From positions 65,254,501-65,318,500 of the forward strand of contig JAKSXM010000007.1 of NCBI GenBank assembly GCA_022575985.1: a stretch of DNA of 64,000 nt. The letters are read 5' to 3'. Position numbers and translations under genes: made by a program. Positions 46,274 to 59,815 of the stretch are shown piece by piece. The notes under the pieces were generated by a model. It saw only the letters and a list, made by a program, of their open reading frames with translations, was not told where the DNA came from and searched no databases. Position 1 is the stretch's first letter. Each line of letters opens with the position of its first letter. This DNA is from Anagrus nilaparvatae. Its lineage: Eukaryota > Arthropoda > Insecta > Hymenoptera > Mymaridae.

Positions 46274-46376
46274 TCGCCTCGACTATATTTCGACCATTAT
46301 TCGACGTCGAGTCGACCAAATGGCGACGGAAAAACCCGACGTCGATTCGACCTTCCGCGCTGTCTGGGTACATATC
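46274..46376 (-). repeat. TCGA-rich dispersed repeat, inverted copy
   Basis: On the minus strand it begins CCCAGACAGCGCGGAAGGTC and runs through many GTCGA/TCGAC motifs, matching 5641-5780. It is a GC-rich island within AT-rich flanks. Confidence 0.6.
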
Positions 46377-47120
46377 TAAGGCAAAAAAATACTATTTTCT
46401 GACCTGTACGGGACGTCTTTTTTGCCCTTTATTTATAAAATATCTTACTAAACTTGTTTTAAAATAGTTTATTTTGTCAAATTCGCTACGCCCTTCGGGC
46501 CCGTAAACCATCGCATTCGCTAAAAATAAACATTTTTACAACGTGTGAGTAATATTACATTCCTAAATTATCTTTTTGCAGTAAAAAATTGTTACTTTAT
46601 TTTTCCATAAAAAAAACTTCTTAATCTGTAATTTTTTTCGTGAAAATCTTTTCTTCGTAAGTATGATCAAGATCTCGAAAATCTATTTCGTACACTCCTC
46701 CAGTAACTTAAAATTTTTAATATAATTGAATGGTTATCAAAAGAAAATATAAACTTTTACCCCTAATTTTATCGTTTCTACATTAATTTTTAATTATTAA
46801 ATCCGCTATTATCTGTTTTTTCATTGTTCAACAGTTGAACGACATTTAAAAGCCATAAATCATTTGTAAATTTGTGTTAAACATTCATAAAAATAAATTC
46901 ATGTAAGTATTATAAAAAAGCCTATTTATATCTAAAATTGAATTCTTTGTTTAATTTCTTTGTTTAATAAAATTTTACATTCAAAGTTTATAATTTGTGT
47001 GAATTTTTTCTTAAAATCAAATTCTAATTTTTAATATTGTTAAAAAACTAAAATCATTAACAAAAATATAAATTTTCTAGTTTTCTGAACACTAATTATT
47101 TCAAATATCTTATAATTATA

Positions 47121-47732
47121 TGAGGGATTCTATGCTAAATAGATCCAAATTAGACTAAAGGGTCGTGGAAATCGGTTCAAAATATTTTTTTTCGGAAGTT
47201 CAATTAAATAATTCATTCCATTTAATTTTAAACTTTCTAGATTCAGTTGTCGATTAGCGTGTGGTTACCTATTGTCGTTTATTCGAGTTTTGGCCTTTTT
47301 ATTTAAATTATCTAAAAAAAATTTTATATTTCTTGTCAAATATAGTTATCTTTCAGGTAAAAGTTGAAATTTTCCAGTAGAATTTAATTCTGAGGTCTAA
47401 AAGTTTATTCAAATTGCGAATGCGTTAAAAAATCATGCCAATATGTTGTTTTATTATGAATTTTTCGTGGGGTTATATCCAGATAAAAAAATGGTAATTT
47501 CTAAAATACAATTTATAAATTTCTAACTAAAGCCCAAGTGAAACATTGGCTTCAGATTCAGACTTGTCAAAAAATTTTATACAAGTTTTTTTAATTTATG
47601 AGAAAACGATCTCTTCAAAAAGCTAAAAATTGATGAAAACACCTATTTTCAGTTGACTTTTGAGACAAAATATTTTAGACCGATTTCCGCGATTCTTCTG
47701 TCCAACTTGGATTCAATGGGCGTGAAATCCTT
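47121..47732. mobile_element. Diverged foldback element, probably TA-flanked
   Basis: The left arm TGAGGGATTCTATGC, then GGAAATCGGTTCAAAATATT, matches an inverted right arm (AATATTTTAGACCGATTTCC, then GTGAAATCCTTA). Overall identity is about 80 percent over about 80 bases. TA lies at both outer edges. It sits upstream of the first recognised NUFIP1 exon. Confidence 0.55.
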
Positions 47733-47850
47733 AATATACTTATATAAAATTCAGTAAATTTTTTTTTAATTATTTTATTATTTTATATTATATAAATGAT
47801 AAAAAAATATTTAAAATTAAATTAACTTTTGAATTATTTAAATAATATTT

Positions 47851-48157
47851 TTTTACCTTTACAAGCTATTAGCTTTTTTCTGAAAAAGGTATTTAACATA
47901 AAGTTACATTCAGGTTAAAATTATTTTTAAAACATTTTTTTACCTTTACAAGCTGTAAGCTTTTTTCTGAAAAGGTATTTTACATAGTTATCTGCAGGTT
48001 AAAATTTTTTTGAAACATTTTTTTACCTTTACAAGCTGTAAGCTTTTTTCTGAAAAGGTATTTTACATAGTTATCTGCAGGTTAAAATTTTTTTGAAACA
48101 TTTTTTTACCTTTACAAGCTGTAAGCTTTTTCTGAAAAGGTATTTTACATATTTTAT
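47851..48157 (+). repeat. Tandem repeat, four copies of an 83-87-base unit
   Basis: Units begin TTTTACCTTTACAAGCT at 47851, 47938, 48021 and 48104; the last is truncated. The spacing is 87, 83 and 83 bases. Units 2 and 3 are nearly identical. Each contains TACCTTT and later AAAGGTA, so each can form a small hairpin. The array ends about 110 bases before the first recognised NUFIP1 exon and probably lies in its intron. Confidence 0.85.
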
Positions 48158-48265
48158 TTAACCATTTTATTTATTTAGGTCTTTTTTAATGGTTAATATT
48201 AACAAATATATTATTAATCTTATTGTTGTTCATAAACATAAATTAATCAAAATATGTATCTTTAG

Positions 48266-49510
48266 GGTGATTCTAATGAAAGCGAAGAACCAGATCTTTT
48301 TGATGACAGCAATGATCATGAATTAGAAACTGAAATAAATTTATGTTGTGAAGTTTGTGATAGAGATTTTTTATCAATTGATAAATTAGAAAAACATTTA
48401 CAAGAACATCAAACATGTAATATCGATGGATGTAAATTTTCTGCTCATGCAAAAATTGTTGAAAAACATATTATTATGCAACATAATACTGGATTGTATC
48501 AGAGATTGAAAACTGTTATGGATGAAGATAATCTCGAAAAATGGAAGCTTGAAAGAAAAAAGTTTGTATTTTTCTAGTTTAATATTTTTCTTTTAATGTT
48601 TAAATTTTAATTACAATTATTCATATCATTCCAGACATTATCCTACAGCTGCTCGAGTGAAATTACAGGAAAAAGAAGAATCTGAAAAAATTTTAAGAGG
48701 TGAAGTTATAAAACTTCAAGGTTCAAAAAGAACTAATCAAAAAGAATTTAATAAAGACAGAAATCACAAAAATCGTAAAAGAAAAAGATTTAGAAATTCT
48801 CGAACAAAAAATTCAGAACAAGAAAATGTAGCAGAAGCTAGTTCTGATAAAACTATTTCATCTTCTGAAACTGGTAAGTTACAAGAATACAAGAATAATG
48901 TTAAAATAATTCAAGAATATGTAGTATCTGAAATAATAAAAAACTTTATTGTTGTAGCATCGCAAGAAAAACTTTTTAATTTAAAATCTGAAGAAACCTC
49001 AAAATTAGAAGACAAAGAAGAGACAAAAAAAAATCCAGTAATACAATCATTAAGTCTGATTGCTGATTATGGAAGTGACTCAAATGAAGGTAATTATCAT
49101 GCTACAATTATTTTTTATCTAATGAATTTTTTTGTATTGACAACTAATTATTTTTTTAAGATGAAGCACCAGAAGAAGTACCAGCAAAAATAATACGCAC
49201 TGAAAATTCAAATGAAACAGCAAATATTCAAGAAACTGCAAATGAACTTAGTATTAAAAATAATTTAGGTTCCGAAGATACAAAAAAAGTTGATAAAAAT
49301 ATGTCTTCGGATAATATATCGCCAATTTGTAAGAAAGACAAAAATAGTGAAATTCATGAAAATAAATCAAAAGAAATTAATATTACTTATAAAAGCAGCG
49401 ATAAAAGGTTAAATTTACTACGTAAATTATTAGCTCGGTCCATACAACATGAACGAAACTCTATATGTCAATGTATAACATATATTGCAAAAAACAATTT
49501 TTTCGATTGA
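48266..49510 (+). CDS. NUFIP1: NUFIP1-like nuclear C2H2 protein (5' exon missing)
   Basis: Three exons were assembled: 48266-48561, 48635-49089 and 49161-49510 (367 codons including the stop), in frame across both junctions. An in-frame TAG lies just before 48266, so at least one upstream exon with the start codon exists; I could not find it. The encoded part has a C2H2 finger (CEVC-x12-HLQEH), a second Cys/His cluster, and the NUFIP hallmark W-x2-ER-x3-YPT (here KWKLERKKHYPT, spanning the first junction). A charged linker and a conserved C-terminus (LLRKLLARSIQHERN ... NNFFD) follow. In other eukaryotes NUFIP1 (yeast Rsa1) is an assembly factor for box C/D snoRNPs and binds FMRP in vertebrates. 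An AATAAA overlaps the stop codon. It is convergent with the Nudix gene. Confidence 0.85.
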
Positions 49511-49768
49511 ATAAAAAAGAAATCAATTAAAATTTTGTTTACAAAAATAAGTGTAATAGTCTAAAACTATGTGAAATATTTTTTAACTAAAAGAAATTAT
49601 ACAATTTATATTTCACTATAGACCTTTACTGTGATACTTAAATTTAAAACTTTATGTTTAAAGTGAAATAATAATTATAAGTTTTTTTTTGTAAAAATTT
49701 TATTTACTGAATTCAATGTTAGTTATAAAAACTGATGATAACCGGTTTGAGTGAACACAACCAAAATG

Positions 49769-49967
49769 CATGGAACATGTTTACTTACAGCTTTGTGGTA
49801 ATCCGGGTTATTCCAAGACCCCAAATTGAAATTGAGTCCCGTTTGAACCCCCCCCCCCTCCCCTTAAATCGATCAAATTTGACCACCCCCCTCAAACCGG
49901 ACAAATTTGTCCCCTCCCTTAATTTTCAAGTTCTTGAGGTACCCCTTCCCTATAAACATGTTCCATG
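49769..49967. mobile_element. 199-bp MITE-like element with poly-C tract
   Basis: CATGGAACATGTTTA at the left is exactly inverted at the right as TAAACATGTTCCATG. The interior is unusually pyrimidine-rich (C runs near 49850, 49885 and 49912) and does not pair. It lies in the 3' flank of NUFIP1. Confidence 0.55.
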
Positions 49968-50734
49968 TTAAAATACGATAGATAATAAAACGTTAATATT
50001 TTTTATATTTGTAACAATACTTAATTAGTTAAAATATATAAATTATAAATAATCAAGACTTAATAATTTTTTTTTTTTTTAATGTATATTTGTAAATATA
50101 GAATTAAATGTACAATTTTTTTACATGTAAATAAAAATGTTCCTCTTTATTTTGTTAAAAAAATTAAATTATTATTATTTTATGGAATGAAACAATTTTT
50201 TAAAAAATATTGGAATTACTTTTTATTCTTTAAATAAAAATACTGGTTGAACGCATAATTACTTTAAAAAAATCTAAAAAGAAAACATAATTTTTGATTT
50301 TCAAAAAAACTATATAGATATTAACTATTAAATTAAATTATTTACACTTTTTTAAATCAAATAATTTTTATAATTTTTTTAAAATATATTTATAGGTATT
50401 TTTGAAATATAAAAATAGTTTTTAATAATAATTTAATAAAATCAATCAATCAAAATAATATGTTATCCTTAAAATAAAACTTAAAAACAAAAATTATCCC
50501 TAATCTATAATCTTGATTAATTAAAAAATTTTGATTTTTATTTTCAAATAGCTTAATAAAATTAAATTTAAAGAATTAATTTTATATTTAAAAATTAAAT
50601 TTATAGTATGTATTAAATTTAAAAAATTTTGAATATTATTAGAGTAATTGAACCTTTTCGTAAATATTAGTTAACAATTTATAAAATAGGAAGAAATCTT
50701 AAGTACAAACTTTAAAATAAATGCAAATTTCAAA
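49968..50734. other. AT-rich spacer between the NUFIP1 and Nudix 3' ends
   Basis: Very AT-rich, with several AATAAA/TTTATT signals on both strands suitable for the two convergent genes. Nothing else was seen. Confidence 0.5.
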
Positions 50735-52082
50735 TCATCGTATCACATTTAAATGAATGGTCATGTTACGAGGTAACCTACTAGTTAATGGATCTGCTAA
50801 TGATTGTGGTATTTCATGCCACATATATTTTTTATTAATTGTAACTTCTTCTAATGGTGGTCGAAATAAAATCAGAGATGTTAAACAAAGTCCATCTCCT
50901 TCACTAGTACCACTAAATTCAACTGAAAGTAGACCTAGACGTTTATGCTGTGGTATATCTTCCCCAAATATTTGCTAAAAAATATATGGTAATTTAACAT
51001 TTAGAAAACCAAATTAAGTAAACATAATGCATACCAGCATAAATCTGTGAAGAGTGGAATGTAAATTTTTGGACGGATTTATTTCACAAACTGGTAAATG
51101 CAGAGTTGCTGCTTCTGACATCAACACATGGAGTCTATTACTGTAAAAAAAATTTTTTGAGAAAAAGAAGATTTTTTTTAAATTTTAAATTAACATACGT
51201 TGTCTTTTTTTTAATGCATATAATTAATCTTAAATATAACTTATTTTGAGATTTATCTGTTGGAAGAATATTAATATGCCATGGACCATTTAATTTACTT
51301 GAAAACTCTCTTCCTTTTTGTATAAGTGATAAAATATCATCCGATCTTAATGACAAAGTATTTATATCTTTAACCCAAGAAGCTTGAAGAGATTCCTTAT
51401 TTGATTCATCTAAAGTTTTTAAATTTCCACCGATTATATTTCCTGTCATAACAAATCTAAACCATGAACCACTTGCGCATTCTATCATAATAAGAGATTT
51501 AGGTTCTAAGTGCAAACCAGTTTCTTCTAATACTTCTCTCTTAACAGCATCAATTAAATTTTCATTTGGTTCAACTCGACCTGCTGGAAGATACCATTTA
51601 CCAAAACAATTTGGTTTAGCTTCTTGTATCATTAATACTTCATCTTTATCATTAATTATAACTGCAGCTACAATATATGTTACTGTTTTTTGGCAAATCG
51701 GTACATAATCTGAACTCATTGCTGGTTTTATACCATTAGCTTCTGTAAATAAAATATCGATAATAAATATATAAAATGAAACAAACTATCTACAATAATG
51801 TGCATAAATACATTTTCAATGTAGAAAATTAATATTAGTCAATATACTATATATTTAATTAATATATTGGGGAACCTAGGATTTATAAAAGTAAAAATAA
51901 GAGTACTCTATAAAAACAATTGAAATGTTTGCTATATTTTTTGATAAAATTATTAAATCAGATTTAAACTTACCAATTTCCTCATTTTGCTGCTCTAAAC
52001 TGAAATCACAAATATCATTGGAAATTTTTGAACCTTGCCCTTTTAGTAAATGCCAGATTTCATCTTCTATTATATCAGGCAT
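50735..52082 (-). CDS. NUDT18: Nudix hydrolase, NUDT18-like
   Basis: Four exons (minus): 52082-51974, 51742-51199, 51140-51035 and 50974-50735, totalling 999 bases and 332 residues, complete with start and stop. The Nudix box is intact at about residues 91-113: G-x5-E-x7-R-E-V-x-E-E-x-G (GRVEPNE ... REVLEETG). It is preceded by the substrate-pocket stretch EAKPNCFGKWYLPAG typical of the NUDT18 branch. A C-terminal region ending in GDGLCLTSLILFRPP resembles the distal part of vertebrate NUDT18 (323 residues in human). NUDT18/MTH3 hydrolyses oxidised nucleoside diphosphates such as 8-oxo-dGDP, so a nucleotide-pool sanitation role is likely. The ATG at 51719 is internal; the start at 52082 is preferred because its exon splices cleanly in frame and adds the usual N-terminal extension. 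Confidence 0.88.
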
Positions 52083-52421
52083 TTTAAAATATTTTTTAAT
52101 AGCAAATTAATGAAATTATTAGACTTTATTTATAAAAAAATTCATATCATAAAAACTCAATTCTTTAGATTTTTATTAAAATCAGTAAAAATAAATTAGA
52201 TATTCTAATACCTGAACTAATCGTTTACCCCCGGTTTTACCTATGTGTATAATTGCTAAAAATTTTAAAGATCCCGTTTTTTATCCAGTTGAATTAATTA
52301 AAAATAAAGTTACAATCACCTTTCAAGAAACTTCATATACAAATAAGTTTCTCTTGCTGACCAATCAAGAGCCGTATAACGGCAAATATTCATTATGTTT
52401 ATTATAGCAAGCAAATGTGTA

Positions 52422-52976
52422 TTCGCTCAGTGCAGGTAGGCGTGGCGATGAAAAAATCTATCGAAGCGCTCATGGTGGCAGGCTCTGAACTAGCTACTCG
52501 GGGCTTTTTATATTGTTTAGCATGGAAAATAAAAAAAATACCAAGTAATTTTGAAATTTTTAATTATTTTTCCAATTTCAAGTGTCTAAAAGCATTTAAA
52601 CAATAGTAGATTTTATATATACACTTAAAAATAGCAACAAGACATTTTTTTATTTTATAAAATTAATAAAAAATAAAATTATAGTACGGGTTGTCAATGC
52701 AAACAAAATCACACATAACCAAAGTAACTTACAAAAACTATTAATATTTTAAAAATTTATTCAAATAGATTATTTTATTTTTATTAAATATTGTAAAACA
52801 AATTATTTCGTATCATTTCATATAAATTATTTGCAAAAATATTGTTTAATTACTTTATAATTACAATTTTTAATTGATTTCCATATGCTTTACATTATAA
52901 AAGCCCCGAATAGAAGGAGGGGTACTGAGGGGTACCACGTGATTAAGCATAAACTTCTCCTCCTGCACTGAGCGAA
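52422..52976. mobile_element. TA-flanked foldback MITE upstream of the Nudix gene
   Basis: TTCGCTCAGTGCAGG and its exact inverted copy abut TA on both sides (52420-52421, 52977-52978). Inner inverted similarity includes TCGGGGCTTTTTATA and its complement near 52900. It is 555 bases and lies about 340 bases 5' of the Nudix start codon. The short ORF over the left arm is not a gene. Confidence 0.75.
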
Positions 52977-52978
52977 TA

Positions 52979-54659
52979 AATACCAAGCGTCATAATATAA
53001 TAAGATTGTTCAGATTGTTCGCTTCTCTTTGGCATGTTTAATAAACATTGCTAAATGACGATTGGCATGCTAGATGTCCTTTTTTAAACATATTTTATTA
53101 TGACTTATCAGATACTTATAAATGTTTATGCAAAAATATATAAATACAGAATAATGGGTGTAACAAAACACGTCTATGTTCTTCCATAAAAAACAGTAGA
53201 TAGTGGTTTTTCGTACAAGAGAGAAAAAACCAAACTTTTTTGCATGCACGAAAAATAAAGGCGAAGCGACTAATTATTGCAGAAGATTAATTTTTAGGGT
53301 ATTACGCTTGGGATAAGGTTAGGCACTGATAAAATTTATATATATATAAAATATAATATTACAACTTTTCAACAATTAGTTACTATAGTCGTTGTATTTC
53401 TTATAAGAAATTTTTTTTTTTTTAATTTCAAAATTTGTTAACTGCAGCAAATTTATAACAGCCTGATTTTTGTTTATTTTGCAACAGTTAATACAAACCA
53501 CCCATGTTTATCCATGCGGGGAATAAATTGGAATTTATGACCGTAATTACTATCTAGATTACTATTGCTGACAAAAGCTCAAATTGACCAATTAATTTTT
53601 CTTAAGAATTATTACTATATCGATTACTATTACCTTTTTATAGAATACAAATACTTTCAGGTACATTTTAGTGTTAAAAAAGGAAAATAGACTATGATAT
53701 TTTAAAAACCACTAAATTCTTTTAGAATTGTTAAGTATATCATGTAATGACTGTAATCATAAATAAATTATCTTAATGATGAACAAAAATAAAAATATTC
53801 TAAAATTTCTGCACAAAAACAGCCACTTTTTGAAATTATTAGAAGCAAAAGCAAGATATGATTGAATTGAAAGAACCAAAACAAATTTTTTTTATATGTA
53901 ATAATTATTTTAATAATATAATAATAAGAATTAATATTAGCAAATAATTACATTTTACAAAAACTTGACAAAAAAAACAAGTTAATTACATAAATAGCAA
54001 CCTTATAATTTATAATGAAATCAATAACGTTAAAAATTAAATCGATTATTTACAGTATTATAATAAATCAATTTAATTTGAAAATTAAATAAAATGATTT
54101 ATATATACAAGAGATTTTTTTAAAACTAAAAATCTAAATGCACACTTACATTACCAAGTATGCGTCTGTAATAAATTAAAAACTTTAGCTGAAATGTTAA
54201 AATTTATATACCTATACTTATTATATATGGTTCACATGTAATTTTTATGTATAATAAAATATACACATTTAAAAATTAAAGTATAATTGACTAAAACTTT
54301 TCCCCAAGTTTAAAAATAGAGAATTAAAAATACAAAATTTCTAGTATAAAAGATTTTTTTTGTATTTTACAAGTTTTTTAAAAAAACTTATTTATTATAT
54401 CGTTGCAAAGAGCTTTCGATAAGGAATTTAAATATAAATTCCTGTATAAGTAGAAAAATTATAGCTATATTTTTTTTTATATACTTTTTTATATGTTGGC
54501 TTTTATGTATACAGATAAGAACTGAAAGCTTTTTTTTTTTCTTATTTAAAAAACGTATTTTACGTTAAATATAAATATTTAAAATAATTGTGGAATGTGC
54601 ATTTCTTTTTTTTTGCAAATGGAATGTTTACAAAATACTGTTAGTTGCAGTCAATTGTT
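52979..54659. other. AT-rich spacer, Nudix 5' side to Graf 3' side
   Basis: No coding sequence was recognised. The part next to 54660 is the 3' flank of the Graf gene. The rest is plain AT-rich sequence. Confidence 0.5.
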
Positions 54660-57600
54660 TTATGGTAATTGTTCCACATAATTTTTCGGTATTAGACCGG
54701 TTTTACCATTCAAAGTACCCACTAACCATCCTGGTTCGCTAGAATGTGTGACTGAAAAATAATTAATTATTTAAGTTTCATCATTTTATGAAAACTTGTT
54801 ACTTTATTAAATAATTTTTTGCTTACCATTTGTAATAATCTGATTAGGCTCAAATGATAATTCTCCAACACTTTCTGCCATGCACGCATAAAGTGTGCGC
54901 ACCCTCCTGTTAAAATAAAAACAATTTCATTGCAGGGCAAGAATTTCTTTAAGAAATAAATTTTATTCTTTTTAAAACTTACCATATTCCTGTTCCAGGA
55001 CTAGAACGACCGCTACTGGGCGACGTTTTAACTCTAAAACATGAAATAATTTTTAATATCTAAAATAATAAAGAGAAAATTTTTCACTTACAATGACATT
55101 ATTGGATTATTTCTTGGTGGATAATTATAAAGTGTATTCACCAACATTGATTCCCTTTTTTGCTTAACGGGAACAGAATTGAGGTAAGGCGGATCACTGG
55201 CTACTGATTCACTAGAACTACTTGTGTTCCCACTTCCTGATACTGCAAAAAAATCATGAAATTAAAAATTTATTCATTTAAATATTTGTTAACGTTGTTT
55301 TACCTCTTTCAGCTGAATGATACATAAAATTTGTGGTTCTATTTTTTAACCGACTAATATGACTTTCAGTATATAGTGGTAACCGGTGATTGGAATGTGC
55401 AGATTCTTGATAGTTTTCTCCATTCTTTTGTTCAGATTCTATAATTGGAGACTTAGAAATAGATAAAGGACTTTCATAATAAGATCTTGATATTTCCTGT
55501 AAAATAATAATCAATTTATAAAAAACCGTATTTTAATGTTCTAGAGAAGACAAGTCAAATAATTATTAAATGCTTTACAGCTTTCCATAAAACTGAATAA
55601 ATTAATAATTAAAAATTACCTGTACAGTTGCAGGAACAACAGTGTGTACTGAGTATCCTGGTAAATGTACTGCTCCATTTCCTATTGAATTCTGTTCCTC
55701 TTTTTCTTCTGGACATGTTTGTGTATTAGTATCTGATAAAGAAACATCTTGTCTGATTGCAGATGATTCTTGTGGTGGTCCCGAACTTATTTTTTCACAA
55801 TTTTCAATTAAAAGTTCTACAACTATATTATAAAATTTAATATCCATTATAGATGCTACTGTTTCTTCCTCTGGTCGTAATAAAGTTGGACCAAAACATA
55901 CAGCTAAATTCCCCACTGTCATAAGATTTTTATCACATTTATTAGCAACTCTGTAAATAAATTTGTACGTAAAATAATTTTTGCATTTAAATCAGGATTT
56001 TAGCATTATTTACCTGTGAAGATGATTGATTAGCATAATTAAGATATTGAAGTTTGGTTTGGGAAGGCGATATACAAGAATATGAATATCATTAATTCGT
56101 AAGTCCTTTGATTCTTGTTCTGGAATATTAAAAAAAAAAAAATATTATAGTAAACCTTACTTTGAATTTCTATATTTTAAATTAAAAAGTTTTATTAAAA
56201 CTTACTAGCAGCTGAAATGAAACTACTATAATATCGAAATGTCATTAATGGTTCTGATAATGTTCTTAAATATGTTTTAAGAGCACTAGTTATAGTTTTG
56301 CTTTCCCATTCATATCGATTATCTAAATTAAGTTTTTCTAATTTCCTTCTATCAAGTCCCATAGTTAATAATTTATTTACTTTAGAAGCTACACCAACCA
56401 CTCGATAAAGACCTTGCTCTTCAAGACCTCTATCTTCAAGCACTTGAATACACTTAGAAATAAACATTATTCCGTTAGCATCAATAATAGTCTCCTCAGA
56501 TTTTGCTAATGGCCCTTGAAAGGTTGGAATCTGTTTGAAAGTAAAATATTCTTTTTTATCCTGGCAAAAATTAAAATTTATTAATTATTACATACACTAA
56601 CAGGTTCTCGACCATCCATAGCATCCATCCAAGTTTTCCTATCATTTTCTGACAATGCTTGAAATGTATATATTATACCAGGCCTTTTGAGAATAAAATA
56701 GTATTTTAGTTATGTGAATTAATAAATAAAATATTACAACTAAAATTTTGATTACCTTGCTACAGCTGTAATATCAAAACAAAATCTTTTCTCAATGGAC
56801 TCAGACATACGACGAACACAAGAAGCAACAATAAAAACATCCTTATTGCTCTGTAAATAAATTTTTAATTAAAAATAAAATGAAAGTAAAATAATATTTG
56901 ATTATTTTTATAATTTTTGAAGCATTTAGTTTAGTTATGAATTTATTCAACTTTTAAGATTTGAAAAAATCAATTCTGAAATTGATAAATTAGGCATTAT
57001 AAGTAGAAAATGATTTTAATTCTGGTTGTTTGTTTATGTTATAGGGGCAACAAGGCTTACATTTATGTTGCAAAAACTTTATAAAATTTTTCAAAATATT
57101 TAATATTACCATAAATTATTTAATGCGTTTAAAAACTTTAAACAAAGATAAAAATATTTGATTTTTTTTTATTTAATAATTTAAGATACTCTAATGATGG
57201 TAGAAATTAATAAAATTTTTGATTGTTATAAACTTACAAATTTTCCAGTTAATTGATTGTAAGGTATCATAGTAAATTCTTTCTTGTCTTTTTGATATGT
57301 GCAGTATTGTTTAGTCCATGTAGTAGTTCCAAAAGCCTCTATAAAAATTTAAATTACTTTTTTTTTTAAAATAGCTTTGTACATTAACTTTACTATTAAT
57401 TAATAATATTTAAACAAACTGTCATCCATAAAATAATTATAAAGGACACAAACATTAATGTTTTTAATTAATTTTATTATTAATGATTTAACTAAAGGTT
57501 AAAATAAAAAAAATTAAATAAACAAAAGTTAACAAATATTAAACAAAATGACAACTAAAAAAAAAATTTGATTCAAACAACCATAGATTATCCATACTAA

Positions 57601-59815
57601 TAAATTTTTAATGTAACGGATAATCAAGGATTGTGTAAATTTATTCTTACTTTTCTCCATAAGGAACAAATAACCTTCTCTACTGTACAATTTGTTAGGG
57701 CCGCTTTCAATGGCAGACTAAAATAAATGAAAAACAAGGATTTAAAAAAAAGTATGAGTTATGGTAGAAAATAAAGGTTTTTGAATATAATTTAAGGTGT
57801 ATTAAATACATTAAATAGATTATTGAATAAATAAAACATACAAAAATTAATTTTCTATATGCTTCATGCATTTGAATTTTGGATCATTCAAAGGTATTTT
57901 TTAAATATTTTGGTGTGATACATTTAATTATAAAATTTAAATAGATATAAACATTACCGTACCTTTTTAACGTCCTTCATTTTATTCATAAGCGACTCAG
58001 TTTTATCCCTCGTTGCATCGAAATTCTCTCTTGTCTTTTAAAATATGAACACACACACAAAAGTATTATATTATTAATATCGAGCAGGCAGTTAATAAAG
58101 GATATTTAAAAATAAATATATTGTTAACAAGAATTAATTTTTTTTTTTACATACAAACAAAATTAAACCATCACCAAAAAATATTTTATTTATAATTTAG
58201 CAAAATAAGTATACATACCTTCTGTATTTTAAGTTGTAATTCAGTCATATAAGGTTTAAAATCTTTAGCAACTTCGTGGCCTTGATGATAAAAAGTAAGC
58301 CAACCAAACATAAAACTTAATAGCTGAAAAAAATATTTTTTTATTAAAAATAAACAAATGCATTTTTTTTTATTGCACTTACTGGCTCTACAAATTCAAA
58401 TTTTTTTCTTTCTTGAACTTCTTGAAGTAAAAAAACATATTCTAAACTTGCTTGACAGAAATGTCTTTCTGCCATATCCAACGTTGCATCAGCCTCCTGA
58501 AGTACATTATCTTGTTTTTTAGTAGATAAATTTAAATAACGTTCTTGGCTTTGGCAAAATTTTATTGTCTGTTTTTCAAATTTTTTTTTACCTTCCTGTT
58601 TGTTATTATATATTAATTAAACAATTTTTTGCACATATTTAAAAAATTTAATTAATTACCTTAACACCACCAATATGCGTTTTTCTAAACTTTTCTAAAG
58701 GCAGTATAATTTGATCATAAGCACGTTCGAGCTAAAAATCATCCATTACTATTTAATATTTGCAAACGTTTAATTCAAAAAATATAAGTATTTAATAGAA
58801 AAACAAATGTGAAGAAAAAAAAATTTGTGTAAAATTTGTATACAACAGTTAGAAAAAATCATCAAAAAACCTGCTAATATGTCATTGAGAAGCATTGTAA
58901 ACATTTGTGAAATATAAAAAGCTACATTCGTTTAAAACAATATTTAAGAAATCACATAATTGGACAAACTAATTCAATTCATACATTTATAAGATTGTAT
59001 AAGTGATACAAAATTCCTAAATTCTGTCGCAGCTTTTGAAAAAGTTGAATATTGTATAACAAAATACAATAGTGGACAATTTCGCTGTTATAAAGTAAAT
59101 AGTTAGTATTGTCAAAAAGCAAGAAAAATACAATATTTAATTTATTAGTTGAAAAAAACGTGTAGTGTTCAAGTGATAAAATAGTATATAAGTGGGCACA
59201 CTTAAGAAAAGAATTAATTTTTAACCATCGTTAACTCACTATATCATATCTGTAGTAAAATATTTTAATTTTTTTTATATAGTAGTAGTGTTGTGATAAT
59301 TTTTTTGTTGTATGAATTTTTAATGAATCAGCATTGCTAATGTGCTAATTTTGTGCATACCATGCGATCACGCTCGTCTTCGATCAATGCTATGAGTTTA
59401 CCAAATTCCTTTAAACTTTGGGATATGTGTGTTTCATCTTCAGTTTGTGTTTCTCCAATGCATTCAAAGCTAAAATTTTGTAATGTTTTTGAAAATGCCC
59501 TTTGAGCTCTAGAAAGATCTGTAAATTATAAAATAAAAATTTTTTAAAGGAGTGGCTTATATAGAGTTTATGTAACAGTTTATTGACAATAGTATATTAA
59601 AATAATAAATGCAACATAAACATTAATTATCAAGGTCATCGTAATGAAAACTTACTTTTGGCAGCAGAAAGTAGATCTTTGACCTCCTTGATAAGACGTT
59701 TGATCTGCTGGCTTGTTTTGTCTAATTCCCGTTCGTGATAATGAAGATTCTCGCGAAAATATGGGCTGTCCGTCAAACAATCCGTAAATTCAAGGGGCTT
59801 TAGACCAACACCCAT
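54660..59815 (-). CDS. Graf: Graf/ARHGAP26-type RhoGAP (BAR-PH-RhoGAP-SH3)
   Basis: Eighteen exons with in-frame GT-AG junctions (minus): 59815-59656, 59518-59361, 58731-58660, 58595-58383, 58323-58219, 58034-57963, 57717-57651, 57338-57238, 56850-56756, 56683-56596, 56530-56206, 56119-56014, 55950-55620, 55496-55304, 55242-55092, 55033-54983, 54906-54827, 54751-54660. They total 2460 bases, 819 residues, close to human ARHGAP26 (814). The N-terminal BAR domain (about 1-235) has LEFTDC-x2-DSPYFRE and FECIGETQTEDE. PH is at about 268-375 (ending TWMDAMDG), RhoGAP at about 390-575 with the arginine finger at about R420 (GLYRVVG) and CFGPTLLRPEEE. A Ser/Pro-rich linker follows, then SH3 at about 764-819 (LYAC ... 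GWLVGTLNGKTGLIPKNYVE). The family inactivates Rho-type GTPases at curved membranes and acts in clathrin-independent endocytosis and actin control. No broken domain. Confidence 0.95.

Noticed and set aside
51138..51719. Nudix gene as a single-exon 193-codon protein
   Set aside because: The extra C-terminal residues are intronic (a GTATGT donor follows 51199), and flanking exons splice in frame to give a complete NUDT18-like protein.
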